NCBI RefSeq assembly: GCF_020781835.1 | Contig: NZ_JAJGNJ010000002.1 | Span: 186,001 to 250,000, forward strand | Direction of reading: 5' to 3' | Length of the DNA stretch: 64,000 bases | DNA from: Microbacterium testaceum | Lineage (GTDB): Bacteria; Actinomycetota; Actinomycetes; Actinomycetales; Microbacteriaceae | In this document: positions 1-9,348 of the stretch, one piece after another | Numbering within the stretch: the stretch's first letter is position 1 | Layout of the letters: each line of letters starts with the position of its first letter | The notes under the pieces: generated by a model | Databases searched by the model: none | What the model was told of the DNA's origin: nothing | What the model saw: the letters and a program-made list of their open reading frames with translations, nothing else | Translations under genes and position numbers: made by a program

Positions 1-579
1 CTTCGCGAGGGCGACGAGTTCGGCGACCGGGTTCACGATGCCGAGGACGTTCGACACGTGCGGGAAGGCGACGACCTTGGTGCGCGCGCCGATGAGCTCG
101 GCCGCGGCCGCGAGGTCGAGGGTGCCGTCGTCGTGCACCGGGATGTGGCGCAGGCGCGCCCCGGTACGGGCGGCGAGCTCCTGCCACGGGATGAGGTTCG
201 CGTGGTGCTCGGCTTCGGTGACCACGATCTCGTCGCCCTCGCGCAGGCTCCCGGCATAGCCGAGCGAACCGGCGACGAGGTTGAGGCCGGCCGTCGCGCC
301 CGAGGTCCAGACGAGCTGCTCGGGCTCTGCGCCGACGAAGCCGGCGACGGTGGCGCGGGCGTCTTCGAACAGCTCGGTCGCCTCCGCCGCGAGGGAGTGC
401 GCGCCGCGGTGGACGGCGGAGTTCGCGCGCTCGAGGAATTCGCGCTCGGCATCGAGCACGGCGCGCGGCTTCTGGCTCGTCGCTGCGGAGTCGAGATAGA
501 CCAGCGGCCGACCGTCGACCTCGGTGCCGAGGATCGGGAACTCGGCGCGCACGGCGGCCACGTCGAAGGGGAGTGTCAC
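1..579 (-). CDS. sufS: SufS-type cysteine desulfurase, partial (C-terminus beyond the window)
   Basis: Reads without a stop from a GTG at 579 (reverse strand) to the window edge, 193 residues, so the C-terminal half is missing. The N-terminus PILGTEVDGRPLVYLDSAAT, the SAVHRGAHSLA segment and EAEHHANLIPW are typical of class V aminotransferase-fold cysteine desulfurases of the SufS/CsdA group, which use PLP to release sulfur from cysteine for Fe-S cluster assembly. The PLP lysine and active-site cysteine lie outside the window. The GGAGG sequence sits directly against the GTG, unusually close, so a start a few codons downstream is possible. Other suf genes would be expected to the left of the window. 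The family is clear; choosing SufS over other class V enzymes rests on these motifs only. Confidence 0.85.
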   Translation of the reverse strand, partial: MTLPFDVAAVRAEFPILGTEVDGRPLVYLDSAATSQKPRAVLDAEREFLERANSAVHRGAHSLAAEATELFEDARATVAGFVGAEPEQLVWTSGATAGLNLVAGSLGYAGSLREGDEIVVTEAEHHANLIPWQELAARTGARLRHIPVHDDGTLDLAAAAELIGARTKVVAFPHVSNVLGIVNPVAELVALAK

Positions 580-626
580 CCCTCCAGGCTACGCCGCGGC
601 GCGTGAGCGCGGGTGGGGCCGGACGG

Positions 627-706
627 GCGGCGCCGCGGGTTCGGGACGCCGCGGGTTCGCGGCGCCGCGGGTTCGGGACGCCGCGGGTTCGGGACGCCGC
701 GGGTTC
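627..706. repeat. Five tandem 16-bp units
   Basis: Five head-to-tail copies of a 16-bp unit alternating between gggacgccgcgggttc and gcggcgccgcgggttc lie between the sufS start and inverted repeat B1. No gene is seen in 580-883; the gap holds only this array and the B1 element. Confidence 0.85.
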
Positions 707-716
707 GGAGCTCCCC

Positions 717-803
717 GTGCCGGGCTCCGGAGTTTTCGCGCTGGCGCGGGCCGGATGCCGCGTTCAGGCGCCACCACAGCAGAATTCTCCGGAGTCCGGC
801 ACA
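717..803. repeat. Inverted repeat, family B (copy B1)
   Basis: Left arm GTGCCGGGCTCCGGAG and right arm CTCCGGAGTCCGGCAC are reverse complements with one mismatch, separated by about 55 bp. Each arm itself contains the palindrome CTCCGGAG. It lies between kdpE (ends 884) and sufS. Confidence 0.8.
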
Positions 804-883
804 GGTCGACGGCGGCGCCGACCCTGCCCGGCCGAACGGCGACCTCGTCGCGAGCCCGGCATGGCCGCGAGCCGGCCCAGGGG

Positions 884-1555
884 CTACAGCACCAGGCGGT
901 AGCCCATCCCCTGCTCGGTGAGCAGGTGCGCCGGCGCCGAGGGCTCCGCCTCGAGCTTCTTGCGCAGCTGCGACATGTACAGGCGGAGATAGCCGCTGTC
1001 GGCGACCTGTTCGCTGGCCCAGATCTCCTTCAACAGCGTCTGCCGCGTCACGAGCGAGCCGGGGTGGCGGGCGAGGAACTCCAGCATCCGCCACTCGGTC
1101 GGGGTGAGGTGCACGCGGGCTCCGGCGCGCGTGACGGCCTTGGCGGCCAGGTCGACCTCGACGTCGCCGAACCGGACGACCGACTCGCCGCCGGAGGGGA
1201 CCGAGCGCCGCGCGTGCACCCGCAGCCGCGCGAGCAGCTCGTCGATCTGGAACGGCTTGGTGACGTAGTCGTCGGCGCCGGCGTCGAGCGCCTCGACCTT
1301 GTCGGCCGAGCCCGTGCGTCCGGAGACGACGATGATCGGTGCCGTCGTCCACCCCCGCAGCGCCTCGATCACCCGCACGCCATCGAGGTGCGGCATCCCG
1401 AGGTCGAGGAGCACGATGTCGGGGTGCGCCTGGGCGGCGAGCGTGATCGCCGCAGCGCCGTCGGCTGCGGCGACGACGTCGTAGCCGTGCGCGACGAGGG
1501 TGATGCGCAGCGCCCGGACGAGCTGCGGGTCGTCGTCGGCGATCAGAACCTTCAC
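884..1555 (-). CDS. kdpE: KdpE response regulator of the potassium operon
   Basis: OmpR/PhoB-type response regulator, 223 aa. The receiver domain (residues 1-115) has the acidic pocket ADDDP near residue 8, phospho-acceptor Asp51 (VLLDLGMP), Ser78 and Lys100 (VTKPF). The C-terminal winged-helix domain (about 125-223) includes HLTPTEWRMLEFLARHPG and ends at GMGYRLVL. The GTG start overlaps the kdpD stop as GTGA (4 nt), so the two are translationally coupled. In the known system KdpD phosphorylates KdpE when external potassium is low or osmolarity is high, and KdpE activates the transporter genes upstream. Length and motifs are normal for the family. Confidence 0.96.
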   Translation of the reverse strand: MKVLIADDDPQLVRALRITLVAHGYDVVAAADGAAAITLAAQAHPDIVLLDLGMPHLDGVRVIEALRGWTTAPIIVVSGRTGSADKVEALDAGADDYVTKPFQIDELLARLRVHARRSVPSGGESVVRFGDVEVDLAAKAVTRAGARVHLTPTEWRMLEFLARHPGSLVTRQTLLKEIWASEQVADSGYLRLYMSQLRKKLEAEPSAPAHLLTEQGMGYRLVL

Positions 1556-4074
1556 GGCGTCTCCCTCGCGATTCCGGATGCCACGGCCCCCGCGCTCTCC
1601 ACGGGCAGGGCGATCACCATGGTGAGTCCGCCGCCGGGGGTGTCCTCGGGTGTCAGCGTGCCGCCCATCCCCTCGGCGAAGCCCCGCGACAGGGCCAGCC
1701 CGAGGCCCAGCCCGACGGTGTTGTCCGTGTCGCCGAGGCGCTGGAAGGGCGCGAACATGTCGCCGCGGCGCTCGGGCGCGACGCCGGGGCCGTGATCGAT
1801 GACGCGGATCTGCGCCACCTCCCCGAGTCTGCTCGTCGCGACGCGGGCGGGCTGTCCCCCGGGAGTGAAGCGCACGGCGTTGCTCAGCACGTTCACGAGC
1901 ACGCGCTGCAGCAGCACCGGGTCGGCGCGCAGCGCGGGCAGGTCGGGGTCGAGGGCCAGTTCGACGTCGGCGGGACCGAGGTCCAGTTCGTCGAGCGCCG
2001 ACAGCACGACGTCCGCGGCGTCGACCGGGGCCAGCGACACCGCGAGCACTCCGGCCTGCACGCGACTGACGTCCAGCAGGTCCGTGACGAGCACCGACAG
2101 CGTGGCCAGGCTCTCGTCGGCGGTCTCCAGAAGTTCGCGCCGATCCTCGGCGGAGAGGTGGTCGCCGGCGGCACGCAGACCCCCCAGCGCGGCGACGGCG
2201 GCGGCGAGTGGCCGGCGCAGGTCGTGGCTCACCGCCGAGAGCAGGGCGCTGCGTACCTGGTCCGTTTCGGCGAGCACCCCGGCCTCCGCGGCGGTCTCGG
2301 CGAGATCGGTGCGCTCCAAGGCGGCGGCGAGCTGCGCGACGACGACGTCGAGGAGACGCCGCTCGGTGGCATCCAGGTCTCGGCCGTGCAGCTCGAGTCG
2401 GGCCCGCCCATCGCCGACGCGCAGCTCGACGCGGCGGCCGTCGCGGAGCGGTTCGCCGTCCGTGCCGAGGACGGTTCCGTCGGATGCCACCAGCCGCACG
2501 CCCGCGAGGCCGAACGCTTCGCGGGCGCGGCTGACCAGCGCCGGCACAGCACTCTCCCCGCGCAGGACGCTGCCGGCCACCGTGGCGAGCAGTTCGGACT
2601 CGGCCGCGGCCCGTCTCGCGGCGCGCGCCCGGCGAGCCGCCTGGTCGACCACGACGCTGACGAGTACCGCGATGATGACGTACAACACCAGCGACAGCGC
2701 GTGGTCGGGGTCGTCGATCGTGACGGTGTACAGCGGCTCGATGAAGAGGAAGTCGAGGGTCAGCCCCGACAGCACGGCCGCGAAGACCGCGGGCCAGATG
2801 CCTCCGATGAGCGAGACGACCACCACCAGCAGCTGGTACGCGAGGACGTCGGTCGTGATGGAGTCCTCGGTGCCGGTAGCGATCAGCAGCCACGACAGCA
2901 GCGGACCTCCCGCCAGGGCGGTGACGAATCCGAGGATGCGCCGCTTGGCGCTCAGGGCGGGGCCGGTGAGGCGAGGCAGCGTGAAGCGCCCGCCGGCGCG
3001 CGCGTGGTTGACGATGTGGACGTCGATGTCGCCGGAGAGACGGATGACGGTCGCGCCGATGCCGGGGCCGGTCAGGGCCGCGCCGAGGCGTCCCCGACGG
3101 CTCACGCCGATGACCAGCTGCGAGGCGTTCACCGAGCGGGCGAAGTCGACGAGGGCGGCGGCCACGTCGTCGCCGACGACCTGGTGATAGGTGCCTCCGA
3201 GAGACTCGACGAGCGCGCGCTGGGCGGCCAGGGCGCCGGGCTCTTCGCCGCGCAGGCCGTCCTGCGTGGAGACGTGGACCGCGAGCAGCTCCCCGCCCGC
3301 CGAGCGCGCCGCGATGCGCGCGCCCCGACGCAGGAGCGTCTCGCCCTCGGCGCCACCGGTGAGCGCGACGACGACCCGCTCGCGGGCTTGCCACGACCCC
3401 TCGATGCCCTGTTCGACGCGGTACCGCTGCAGGGCCGAGTCGACCTCGTCGGCGAGCCACAGCAGAGCGAGCTCGCGCAGTGCCGTGAGGTTGCCGAGCC
3501 GGAAGTAGTTCGACAGCGCCGCGTCGATGCGTTCGGCGGGGTAGACGAACCCGGCGGCGAGTCGGTCGCGCAGCGACTGCGGGGCGAGGTCGACGACCTC
3601 GATCTGATCGGCGGCGCGGACGATGGCATCCGGAACCGTCTCCCGCTGAACAACGCCGGTGATCTTCTCGACGACATCGCCGAGCGAGGCGATGTGCTGC
3701 ACGTTGACGGTCGTGATGACGTCGATGCCCGCGTCGAGGAGCGTCTCGACGTCCTGCCACCGCTTCTCGTGCGCCGAGCCGGGGGCGTTGGTGTGCGCGA
3801 GCTCGTCGACCAGGGCGATTCGCGGATGCCGCGCGAGCACGGCATCCAGGTCCATCTCGGAGAGGTCGACGCCGCGGTGCGCCACCGTCCGGCGCGGCAC
3901 GACCTCGAGGCCCTCGGCCTGGGCAGCGGTGGCGGCCCGCCCGTGCGTCTCGACGATCGCGATCACGACGTCGTGCCCCTCAGCGGCGAGACGGCGTCCC
4001 TCCTCGAGCATCTCGTAGGTCTTGCCGACGCCCGGCGCGGCCCCGAGCAGCACCCGGAGACGCCCGCGCCTCAC
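1552..4074 (-). CDS. kdpD: KdpD potassium/turgor sensor histidine kinase
   Basis: 840 aa from the GTG at 4074, which has GGGAG six bases upstream. An in-frame TTG 19 codons earlier lies inside inverted repeat A1 and is less likely. Order of domains: KdpD domain with Walker A GAAPGVGKT at residues 11-19; a UspA-like domain from about residue 230; four closely spaced membrane helices (DUF4118, about 395-495); a GAF-like region; the phospho-histidine in SHDLRRP at His617; and HATPase_c with NVLSNAVRF, DHGPGVAPE and GLGLGLALS. Membrane protein that controls KdpE. It is separated from kdpC by a 55-bp hairpin repeat, unlike the tight overlaps elsewhere in the operon, which could lower sensor expression relative to the transporter. 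Confidence 0.96.
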   Translation of the reverse strand: MRRGRLRVLLGAAPGVGKTYEMLEEGRRLAAEGHDVVIAIVETHGRAATAAQAEGLEVVPRRTVAHRGVDLSEMDLDAVLARHPRIALVDELAHTNAPGSAHEKRWQDVETLLDAGIDVITTVNVQHIASLGDVVEKITGVVQRETVPDAIVRAADQIEVVDLAPQSLRDRLAAGFVYPAERIDAALSNYFRLGNLTALRELALLWLADEVDSALQRYRVEQGIEGSWQARERVVVALTGGAEGETLLRRGARIAARSAGGELLAVHVSTQDGLRGEEPGALAAQRALVESLGGTYHQVVGDDVAAALVDFARSVNASQLVIGVSRRGRLGAALTGPGIGATVIRLSGDIDVHIVNHARAGGRFTLPRLTGPALSAKRRILGFVTALAGGPLLSWLLIATGTEDSITTDVLAYQLLVVVVSLIGGIWPAVFAAVLSGLTLDFLFIEPLYTVTIDDPDHALSLVLYVIIAVLVSVVVDQAARRARAARRAAAESELLATVAGSVLRGESAVPALVSRAREAFGLAGVRLVASDGTVLGTDGEPLRDGRRVELRVGDGRARLELHGRDLDATERRLLDVVVAQLAAALERTDLAETAAEAGVLAETDQVRSALLSAVSHDLRRPLAAAVAALGGLRAAGDHLSAEDRRELLETADESLATLSVLVTDLLDVSRVQAGVLAVSLAPVDAADVVLSALDELDLGPADVELALDPDLPALRADPVLLQRVLVNVLSNAVRFTPGGQPARVATSRLGEVAQIRVIDHGPGVAPERRGDMFAPFQRLGDTDNTVGLGLGLALSRGFAEGMGGTLTPEDTPGGGLTMVIALPVESAGAVASGIARETP

Positions 4075-4120
4075 GCCGCGCTCCCGCGCGCCCCGCTCCG
4101 TCGCGCCACGCTCCGCGTGC

Positions 4121-4177
4121 CGAGTGTCCAAGACACGCCGTATCGGCTTGCGCCGTGCGGCGTGTCTTGGACACTCG
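4121..4177. repeat. Inverted repeat, family A (copy A1)
   Basis: Perfect 20-bp arms beginning CGAGTGTCCAAGACACGCCG surround a 17-nt loop. Each arm contains the smaller near-palindrome GTGTC-CAA-GACAC. It lies between kdpC and kdpD, inside the operon, so if it folds in mRNA it would do so between those two genes. Confidence 0.9.
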
Positions 4178-4235
4178 AGAGGGGTGCGGACGCGGCGGTG
4201 TCCGGGAGGGGACGCATGTCAGCGATTCTCGCGCG

Positions 4236-4820
4236 TCATCGGGCGTCCAGCGCGCGATTGAGCTCGAGCACGTTCACGCGCGGGTCGCCCAGGAACCCCA
4301 GGTCCCGCGGCAGCGTGTGCTCCGCGACGAGAGCCTCGACCTCGGACACCGGGATGCCACGGGCCTCGGCGACCCGCGCGACCTGGCGCTGGGCGTTCGC
4401 GACGGAGATGTCGGGGTCCAGGCCGGAGGCCGAGGAGGTCACCGCGTCGGCGGGGATCGCGCCCGGGCCGTTCAGCGCCTCGAACGCGGAACGGGCCTCC
4501 GAGATCGAGGCGACGAGGTCGTCGTTCTCCGGCCCGAGGTTCGACCCGGTCGAGGCGGCGGCGTCGTACGAGGCGGCGGACGGACGCGACTGGAAATACT
4601 GCGGCAGCGCCTGGCCGTCGGCATCCTGGAACGACTGCCCGGTCAGCGACGAGCCGACGACGGTGCCGTCCGCGGACCGCACGAGCGAGCCGTTCGCCTG
4701 GGCGGGCAGGGCGAGCTGGCCGATCCCGGTGATCAGCAGCATGTACCCGACGCCGAGGAGCACGGTGAAGACGAGCATCGCGCGGACGGCGACGCCGGCG
4801 GTACGCAGAGTGGTGCGCAT
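4236..4820 (-). CDS. kdpC: KdpC subunit of the K+-transporting ATPase
   Basis: 194 aa. One N-terminal membrane helix (about residues 9-31, VRAMLVFTVLLGVGYMLLIT) is followed by an extracytoplasmic domain with the family segments QSFQDADGQALPQYFQSRPSA split across residues 80-100, SGLDPDISVANAQRQVARVA and LGDPRVNVLELNRAL near the end. KdpC stabilises the KdpFABC complex and affects nucleotide affinity. It starts 11 bp after the kdpB stop with AAAGG upstream of the ATG. Length and motifs are usual. Confidence 0.96.
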   Translation of the reverse strand: MRTTLRTAGVAVRAMLVFTVLLGVGYMLLITGIGQLALPAQANGSLVRSADGTVVGSSLTGQSFQDADGQALPQYFQSRPSAASYDAAASTGSNLGPENDDLVASISEARSAFEALNGPGAIPADAVTSSASGLDPDISVANAQRQVARVAEARGIPVSEVEALVAEHTLPRDLGFLGDPRVNVLELNRALDAR

Positions 4821-4831
4821 GACGGGGCCTT

Positions 4832-6970
4832 TCAGAATCCCGGGAGCAGGCTCACGACGAGGTCGATGAGCTTGATGCCGATGAAGGGGACGAGGATGCC
4901 GCCGAGCCCGTACACGAGCAGGTTGCGGCTGAGGATGCTCGACGCGCTCGCCGCGCGGTAGGTCACACCTCGGAGCGCCAGGGGGATGAGCACGATGATG
5001 ACGATCGCGTTGAAGATGATCGCGCTCAGCACCGCGGATGCCGGCGACGACAGCTGCATCACGTTCAGCACCGCGAGCCCGGGGAAGACCCCCAGGAACA
5101 TGGCCGGGATGATCGCGAAGTACTTCGCGATGTCGTTCGCGAGCGAGAACGTCGTGAGCGCGCCGCGGGTGATCAGCAGCTGTTTGCCGATGCGGACGAT
5201 GTCGATGAGCTTCGTCGGGTCGCTGTCGAGGTCGACCATGTTGCCGGCCTCCTTCGCGGCCGACGTGCCCGTGTTCATCGCCACGCCCACGTCGGCCTGC
5301 GCGAGGGCGGGGGCGTCGTTCGTGCCGTCGCCGGTCATGGCGACGAGGTTGCCGCCCTCCTGCTCGCGGCGGATGAGGGCGAGCTTGTCCTCGGGCGTGG
5401 CCTCGGCGAGGTAGTCGTCGACGCCGGCCTCGGCGGCGATCGCCTTCGCCGTGAGCGGGTTGTCGCCGGTGATCATGACGGTCCGGATCCCCATGGCCCG
5501 CAGCTCCCCGAACCGCTCCCGGAGGCCGTCTTTGACGACGTCCTTGAGGTGGATCACGCCGAGCACGCGGCCTTCGCCCGCGGGCGTGAGGGTGGCGACG
5601 ACCAGCGGGGTACCGCCGGACTGGGCGATGGCATCCGTCTCGTCCTGCAGGTGCGCGCGCAGCGCCTCGGGAACGGGGGATCCGGATGCCGCGAGCCACG
5701 CCACCACGGCGGACGCGGCGCCCTTTCGCACCTGCGTGCCGTCGGCGAGGTCGAGGCCGCTCATGCGGGTCTGGGCCGTGAACGGCACGGGCTCCGCGTC
5801 GCGGGGCAGCTCGGCGACGATTCCCTGGGCCGCGGCGAGCTCGACCACCGACGTCCCCTCGGGGGTGGGGTCGGCCTGTGACGACAGCGACGCGTACTCC
5901 GCGAGGAGCGGCCCCCCGATGCCGTCCAGGGGCACGAACGCGGACGCGCGCCGGTTGCCGTACGTGATCGTGCCGGTCTTGTCGAGCAGCAGCGTCGTCA
6001 CGTCGCCCGCGGCCTCGACCGCGCGGCCCGACATCGCCAGGACGTTCCGCTGCACCAGCCGGTCCATGCCGGCGATGCCGATCGCGCTCAGCAGCGCACC
6101 GATCGTCGTGGGGATCAGGCACACGAGCAGCGCCACCAGCACCGGGATCGACACCGGCGAGGCGGCGTACGAGGCGATGGGGTTCAGCACCAACACGACG
6201 ACGACGAACACGATCGACAGGCTCGCCAGCAGGATGTTCAGCGCGATCTCATTCGGTGTGCGCTGCCGCGACGCGCCCTCGACGAGCGCGATCATCCGGT
6301 CGACGAACGTCTCGCCCGGCTTCGACGTGATGCGCACGACGATCCGGTCGCTGAGGACGCGCGTGCCGCCCGTGACGGCGCTGCGGTCGCCGCCGGACTC
6401 GCGCACGACCGGCGCAGACTCGCCCGTGATCGCCGACTCGTCGACGGTCGCGATCCCCGCGATGATGTCGCCGTCGCCGGGGATCAGCTGCCCCACCTCG
6501 ACGAGCACGACGTCACCGACCCGGAGGTCGCCGGAGGGCACGTCTTCTGTGGGGGCATCGGATGCCAGCGGGTCCGCGGCGGAGTACGCGGTGACGCGGC
6601 GGGCCGTGGTGGTCGTCCGCGTCTTGCGCAGCGTCGCGGCCTGCGCCTTGCCGCGCCCCTCGGCCACCGACTCGGCGATGTTCGCGAAGAACACGGTGAG
6701 CCACAGCCAGATCGCGATGCCCCACGTGAACCCGAACGGCAGCGAGGCGTCGCCGCCGCCGAGGAACGGCTCGGTGAGCGCGATGAGGGTGGTGAGGGCG
6801 GCTCCCACCCACACGAGGAACATCACGGGGTTGCGCCACTGCGACGCGGGGTTGAGCTTCTTGGCGGCTCCGGGGAGCGCGGCGACGATCTGCGCGGCGC
6901 TGAACGCGCGGCGCGGAGCGGCCGGGGTCGGGGCCTCGGCCGGCGCCGGGGCGTGGGTGAGCGTGGACAT
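4832..6970 (-). CDS. kdpB: KdpB, P-type ATPase subunit of the K+ pump
   Basis: 712 aa P-type ATPase. Phosphorylated Asp330 lies in [13 protein letters not shown]; the actuator-loop TGES motif is at 182-185 (its serine is the residue phosphorylated in the E. coli enzyme under high potassium); the hinge motif is [20 protein letters not shown]; and the C-terminal helices contain [17 protein letters not shown]. It powers K+ import through KdpA. The first 25 residues are Ala/Pro-rich, slightly longer than usual. The ATG overlaps the kdpA stop by one base (TGATG). Confidence 0.97.
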   Translation of the reverse strand: MSTLTHAPAPAEAPTPAAPRRAFSAAQIVAALPGAAKKLNPASQWRNPVMFLVWVGAALTTLIALTEPFLGGGDASLPFGFTWGIAIWLWLTVFFANIAESVAEGRGKAQAATLRKTRTTTTARRVTAYSAADPLASDAPTEDVPSGDLRVGDVVLVEVGQLIPGDGDIIAGIATVDESAITGESAPVVRESGGDRSAVTGGTRVLSDRIVVRITSKPGETFVDRMIALVEGASRQRTPNEIALNILLASLSIVFVVVVLVLNPIASYAASPVSIPVLVALLVCLIPTTIGALLSAIGIAGMDRLVQRNVLAMSGRAVEAAGDVTTLLLDKTGTITYGNRRASAFVPLDGIGGPLLAEYASLSSQADPTPEGTSVVELAAAQGIVAELPRDAEPVPFTAQTRMSGLDLADGTQVRKGAASAVVAWLAASGSPVPEALRAHLQDETDAIAQSGGTPLVVATLTPAGEGRVLGVIHLKDVVKDGLRERFGELRAMGIRTVMITGDNPLTAKAIAAEAGVDDYLAEATPEDKLALIRREQEGGNLVAMTGDGTNDAPALAQADVGVAMNTGTSAAKEAGNMVDLDSDPTKLIDIVRIGKQLLITRGALTTFSLANDIAKYFAIIPAMFLGVFPGLAVLNVMQLSSPASAVLSAIIFNAIVIIVLIPLALRGVTYRAASASSILSRNLLVYGLGGILVPFIGIKLIDLVVSLLPGF

Positions 6971-8655
6971 CAGCGCGTAAGTCCTTCGGCGAGGGGTCCC
7001 AGGGTGAGGACCGGGAAGTAGGTGAGGGCGGTGACGATCACCGCGACGCCGGCGAGGAGCCCGGCGAACTGCGGGCGGTGCGTCGGCAGGGTTCCGGCGG
7101 TGGCGGGCACGGCATCCTGGGCCGCGAGGGATCCGGCGAGGGCCAGCACGAACACGATCGGCAAGAACCGGCCGAGGAGCATCGCGACCGCCAGCGCCGT
7201 GTTGAACCACGGGGTGTTCGCGGTGAGTCCTGCGAACGCCGAGCCGTTGTTGTTCGACGCCGACGTGAAGGCATACAGCACCTCGCTCAGGCCGTGCACG
7301 CCAGGGTTGAGGATCGAGGTGCCCTCGACATCGCTCCGGATGCCGGGGATCGCGAAGCTCAGGGCGGTTCCGGCCAGCACGAGCGTCGGCGTGACGAGGA
7401 TGTACAGGCTTGCGAGCTTGATCTCGCGCGGCCCGAGCTTCTTGCCGAGGTATTCGGGCGTCCGGCCGATGAGCAGTCCGCCGACGAACACCGCGATGAT
7501 CGCGAGGATCAGCATGCCGTACAGGCCCGAGCCGACGCCGCCCGGCGCGATCTCGCCGAGCATCATGTTGATCATCGGCATCATGCCGCCGAGCGCCGTG
7601 TAGCTGTCGTGCATCGAGTTCACGGCGCCGGTCGAGGTGAGCGTGCTGGTCGTGCCGAACAGCGTCGAGCCGAAGATGCCGAACCGCACCTCCTTGCCCT
7701 CCATCGGGCCGCCCGCGAGCTGCGGGGCCGTGCCCGCCCCGGCGGACTCCGCCCACGTGAGCAGAGCCGCGGATGCCACGAAGATCGCGGCCATCACTCC
7801 CAGGATCGTGGAGCCCTGGCGGTCGTCGCCGACGATGCGGCCGAACGCACGGGGGAGCGAGAACGGGATGACGAGCATCAGGAAGATCTCGAACAGGTTC
7901 GTCCACGGCGCGGGGTTCTCGAACGGGTGCGCCGAGTTGACGTTGAAGAACCCGCCGCCGTTGGTGCCGAGGAGCTTGATCGCCTCCTGGGATGCCACCG
8001 GCCCGCCGGGGATCGCCTGGGCCGCGCCCGCGAGGGTCGTGGCATCCGTGAATCCGCTCAGGTTTTGGATCACGCCGCCCGCGAGCAGGACGACCGCGGC
8101 GACGATCGAGAACGGCAGCAGCAGCCGGTAGGTGCCGCGGACGAGGTCGACCCAGAAGTTGCCGATCACACCGCTGCGGCGATAGGCGAAGCCGCGGACG
8201 AGCGCGACGGCGACGGCGATGCCGACCGCCGCGGAGACGAAGTTCTGCACCGTCAGGGCGGCGAACTGCACCGTGTAGCCGAGCGTCGTCTCGCCCGAGT
8301 ACGACTGCCAGTTGGTGTTCGTGACGAACGAGATCGCAGTGTTGAACGACAGCGCCTCGCCCGGGGCGTCGAGGCCGAGCGCGAACGGCAGCAGCGGCTG
8401 GAGGCGCATGATCGTGTACACGAACATGACTCCGGCGGCGGAGAACAGCAGCACCGACCGTAGGTACGCCTGCCAGGTCTGGGCGCCGCGCGGGTCGACG
8501 CCGAGGAGGCGATAGGTGCCGTGCTCGACCGCGAGGTGGCGCTCGCCGGTGTAGATGCGGGCGATGTAGTCGCCGAGCGGGCGGTAGGCCACGCCCAGGG
8601 CGACGATGAGCGTGAGGCTGGTCAGGACGACGGACCAGACGGTTCCGGCATCCAT
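6970..8655 (-). CDS. kdpA: KdpA, potassium-binding channel-like subunit
   Basis: 561 aa, about ten membrane helices. The selectivity-filter-like segments of the four pore loops are visible: [44 protein letters not shown] and [13 protein letters not shown]. KdpA carries the K+ path in the high-affinity Kdp pump. Starts at ATG 8655, overlapping the kdpF stop by one base, and stops over the kdpB start, so the chain F-A-B is translationally coupled. Confidence 0.97.
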   Translation of the reverse strand: MDAGTVWSVVLTSLTLIVALGVAYRPLGDYIARIYTGERHLAVEHGTYRLLGVDPRGAQTWQAYLRSVLLFSAAGVMFVYTIMRLQPLLPFALGLDAPGEALSFNTAISFVTNTNWQSYSGETTLGYTVQFAALTVQNFVSAAVGIAVAVALVRGFAYRRSGVIGNFWVDLVRGTYRLLLPFSIVAAVVLLAGGVIQNLSGFTDATTLAGAAQAIPGGPVASQEAIKLLGTNGGGFFNVNSAHPFENPAPWTNLFEIFLMLVIPFSLPRAFGRIVGDDRQGSTILGVMAAIFVASAALLTWAESAGAGTAPQLAGGPMEGKEVRFGIFGSTLFGTTSTLTSTGAVNSMHDSYTALGGMMPMINMMLGEIAPGGVGSGLYGMLILAIIAVFVGGLLIGRTPEYLGKKLGPREIKLASLYILVTPTLVLAGTALSFAIPGIRSDVEGTSILNPGVHGLSEVLYAFTSASNNNGSAFAGLTANTPWFNTALAVAMLLGRFLPIVFVLALAGSLAAQDAVPATAGTLPTHRPQFAGLLAGVAVIVTALTYFPVLTLGPLAEGLTR

Positions 8656-8735
8656 CAGAACTTCTCGGGGCGGACGAGGGCGATCACGAGGTAGACCACG
8701 GCGGCGATGGCGAGGACGGCGGCCAGGACGCTCAT
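8655..8735 (-). CDS. kdpF: KdpF small membrane subunit
   Basis: 26-residue protein, [20 protein letters not shown] followed by VRPEKF, one hydrophobic helix ending in the charged PEKF tail typical of KdpF. It stabilises the KdpFABC complex. The gene is linked by one-base TGATG overlap to kdpA and by ATGA overlap to the microprotein gene upstream. Position, size and tail make the call secure although the gene is very short. Confidence 0.92.
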   Translation of the reverse strand: MSVLAAVLAIAAVVYLVIALVRPEKF

Positions 8736-8893
8736 GCGGCGTCGCTCCCGGGCGTGGGGTCTTGCGCGGCGGCGGGCGGTTGAGTGCCGCGGGCGGGGGA
8801 ACCGGCCGGGCCGAGGTTCTCCACCCCCCGGGCGACGAGGGCGACCAGCGCGAAGAGCGCCAGGATCGCGACGAGGGAGACGACATCGAGCAC
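8732..8893 (-). CDS. Small single-helix membrane protein at the head of the kdp operon
   Basis: 53 aa from a GTG at 8893 with GGAG five bases upstream. Residues 1-23 ([20 protein letters not shown]) form one membrane helix. A short RGVENLG stretch follows, then a Pro/Ala/Gly-rich tail ending PTPGSDAA. The stop overlaps the kdpF start (ATGA), so it is the first gene of the kdp transcript and is coupled to kdpF. I do not recognise a named family. Its size, topology and coupling suggest a partner or regulator of the Kdp complex, but that is inference. The strong ribosome-binding site and overlap argue against a chance reading frame. Confidence 0.7.
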   Translation of the reverse strand: MLDVVSLVAILALFALVALVARGVENLGPAGSPARGTQPPAAAQDPTPGSDAA

Positions 8894-8990
8894 GATGACT
8901 CCAGTTCGGGAGCTTCCGCGCGACTGCTGTGGCGCGGGCGCCGCAGGGCGGCACGTGTGTCGATGCAACTCCTGTGCGCGGTGGCATCCC

Positions 8991-9015
8991 ACGGTCCTTA
9001 CGGTTTCCCTACGGT
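8991..9015 (-). promoter_or_regulatory. Candidate KdpE operator (ACGGT repeats) upstream of the kdp operon
   Basis: ACGGT occurs three times at 8991, 9000 and 9011 (read on the plus strand), starts 9 and 11 bp apart. OmpR-type regulators such as KdpE commonly bind direct repeats with about one helical turn between them. It lies about 100 bp upstream of the first kdp gene. The 455-bp divergent gap 8894-9348 otherwise holds the degenerate repeat A2 and the PadR-side promoter; no gene was seen in it. Confidence 0.4.
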
Positions 9016-9210
9016 GCGCCCGCGGACCCATACGCGGCGCTTACGCGGCGACCGCGTACACAACGCAGGATTCCCGCGGCCCCGGACCTGCTGACACCCG
9101 ACGTTCCGCGGACCCGACGCCGGGTCTCCTTCGTCGTGCATCGCCCGCCTCGCGTCGAGCTCGCCGCCGTCGCGCGAAGTGGGGCGGTCGGGGCTGCCAT
9201 CCGAGGGTCA

Positions 9211-9262
9211 GTGTCCACTGGCACACGGTTCGTGCGGCCCTCCGTCCGCGTGTCCTGGACAC
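9211..9262. repeat. Degenerate inverted repeat, family A (copy A2)
   Basis: GTGTCCACTGGCACACGG and the facing CGCGTGTCCTGGACAC keep the outer arm (GTGTCC/GGACAC) of family A but have decayed inner arms. It lies between the divergent kdp operon and the padR-type gene. Confidence 0.6.
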
Positions 9263-9288
9263 CAGACCACCCGCCTCACTATTCGCTG

Positions 9289-9338
9289 TTGCTAGGTACT
9301 GGTACTCAGTGTTACTTTGTAGCGGTAGTCAACGTTGA
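9289..9338 (+). promoter_or_regulatory. Candidate promoter and autoregulatory region of the PadR operon
   Basis: A conspicuously AT-richer stretch within very GC-rich DNA. TTGCTA (9289-9294) and TTACTT (9312-9317) are spaced 17 bp apart and could be -35 and -10 boxes. The repeated words GGTACT (9295 and 9301) and GTTAC overlap them, which is where a PadR-type autorepressor would be expected to bind. No clean palindrome is visible. Confidence 0.4.
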
Positions 9339-9348
9339 GGAGTACCGC

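Noticed and set aside
884..3760. Very long antisense reading frames (opposite kdpDE, xdh and other genes)
   Set aside because: They are shadows of real genes caused by the high GC; Arg/Pro-rich composition and no domain or start-site support.
4075..4131. A 19-codon N-terminal extension of KdpD from a TTG
   Set aside because: The TTG lies inside hairpin A1, while a GTG with a good ribosome site stands just before the family's normal start.
8929..9348. Long upstream extension of the PadR protein (to about 249 aa)
   Set aside because: No family similarity, crosses repeat A2 and the promoter; the ATG at 9349 has an excellent ribosome site.
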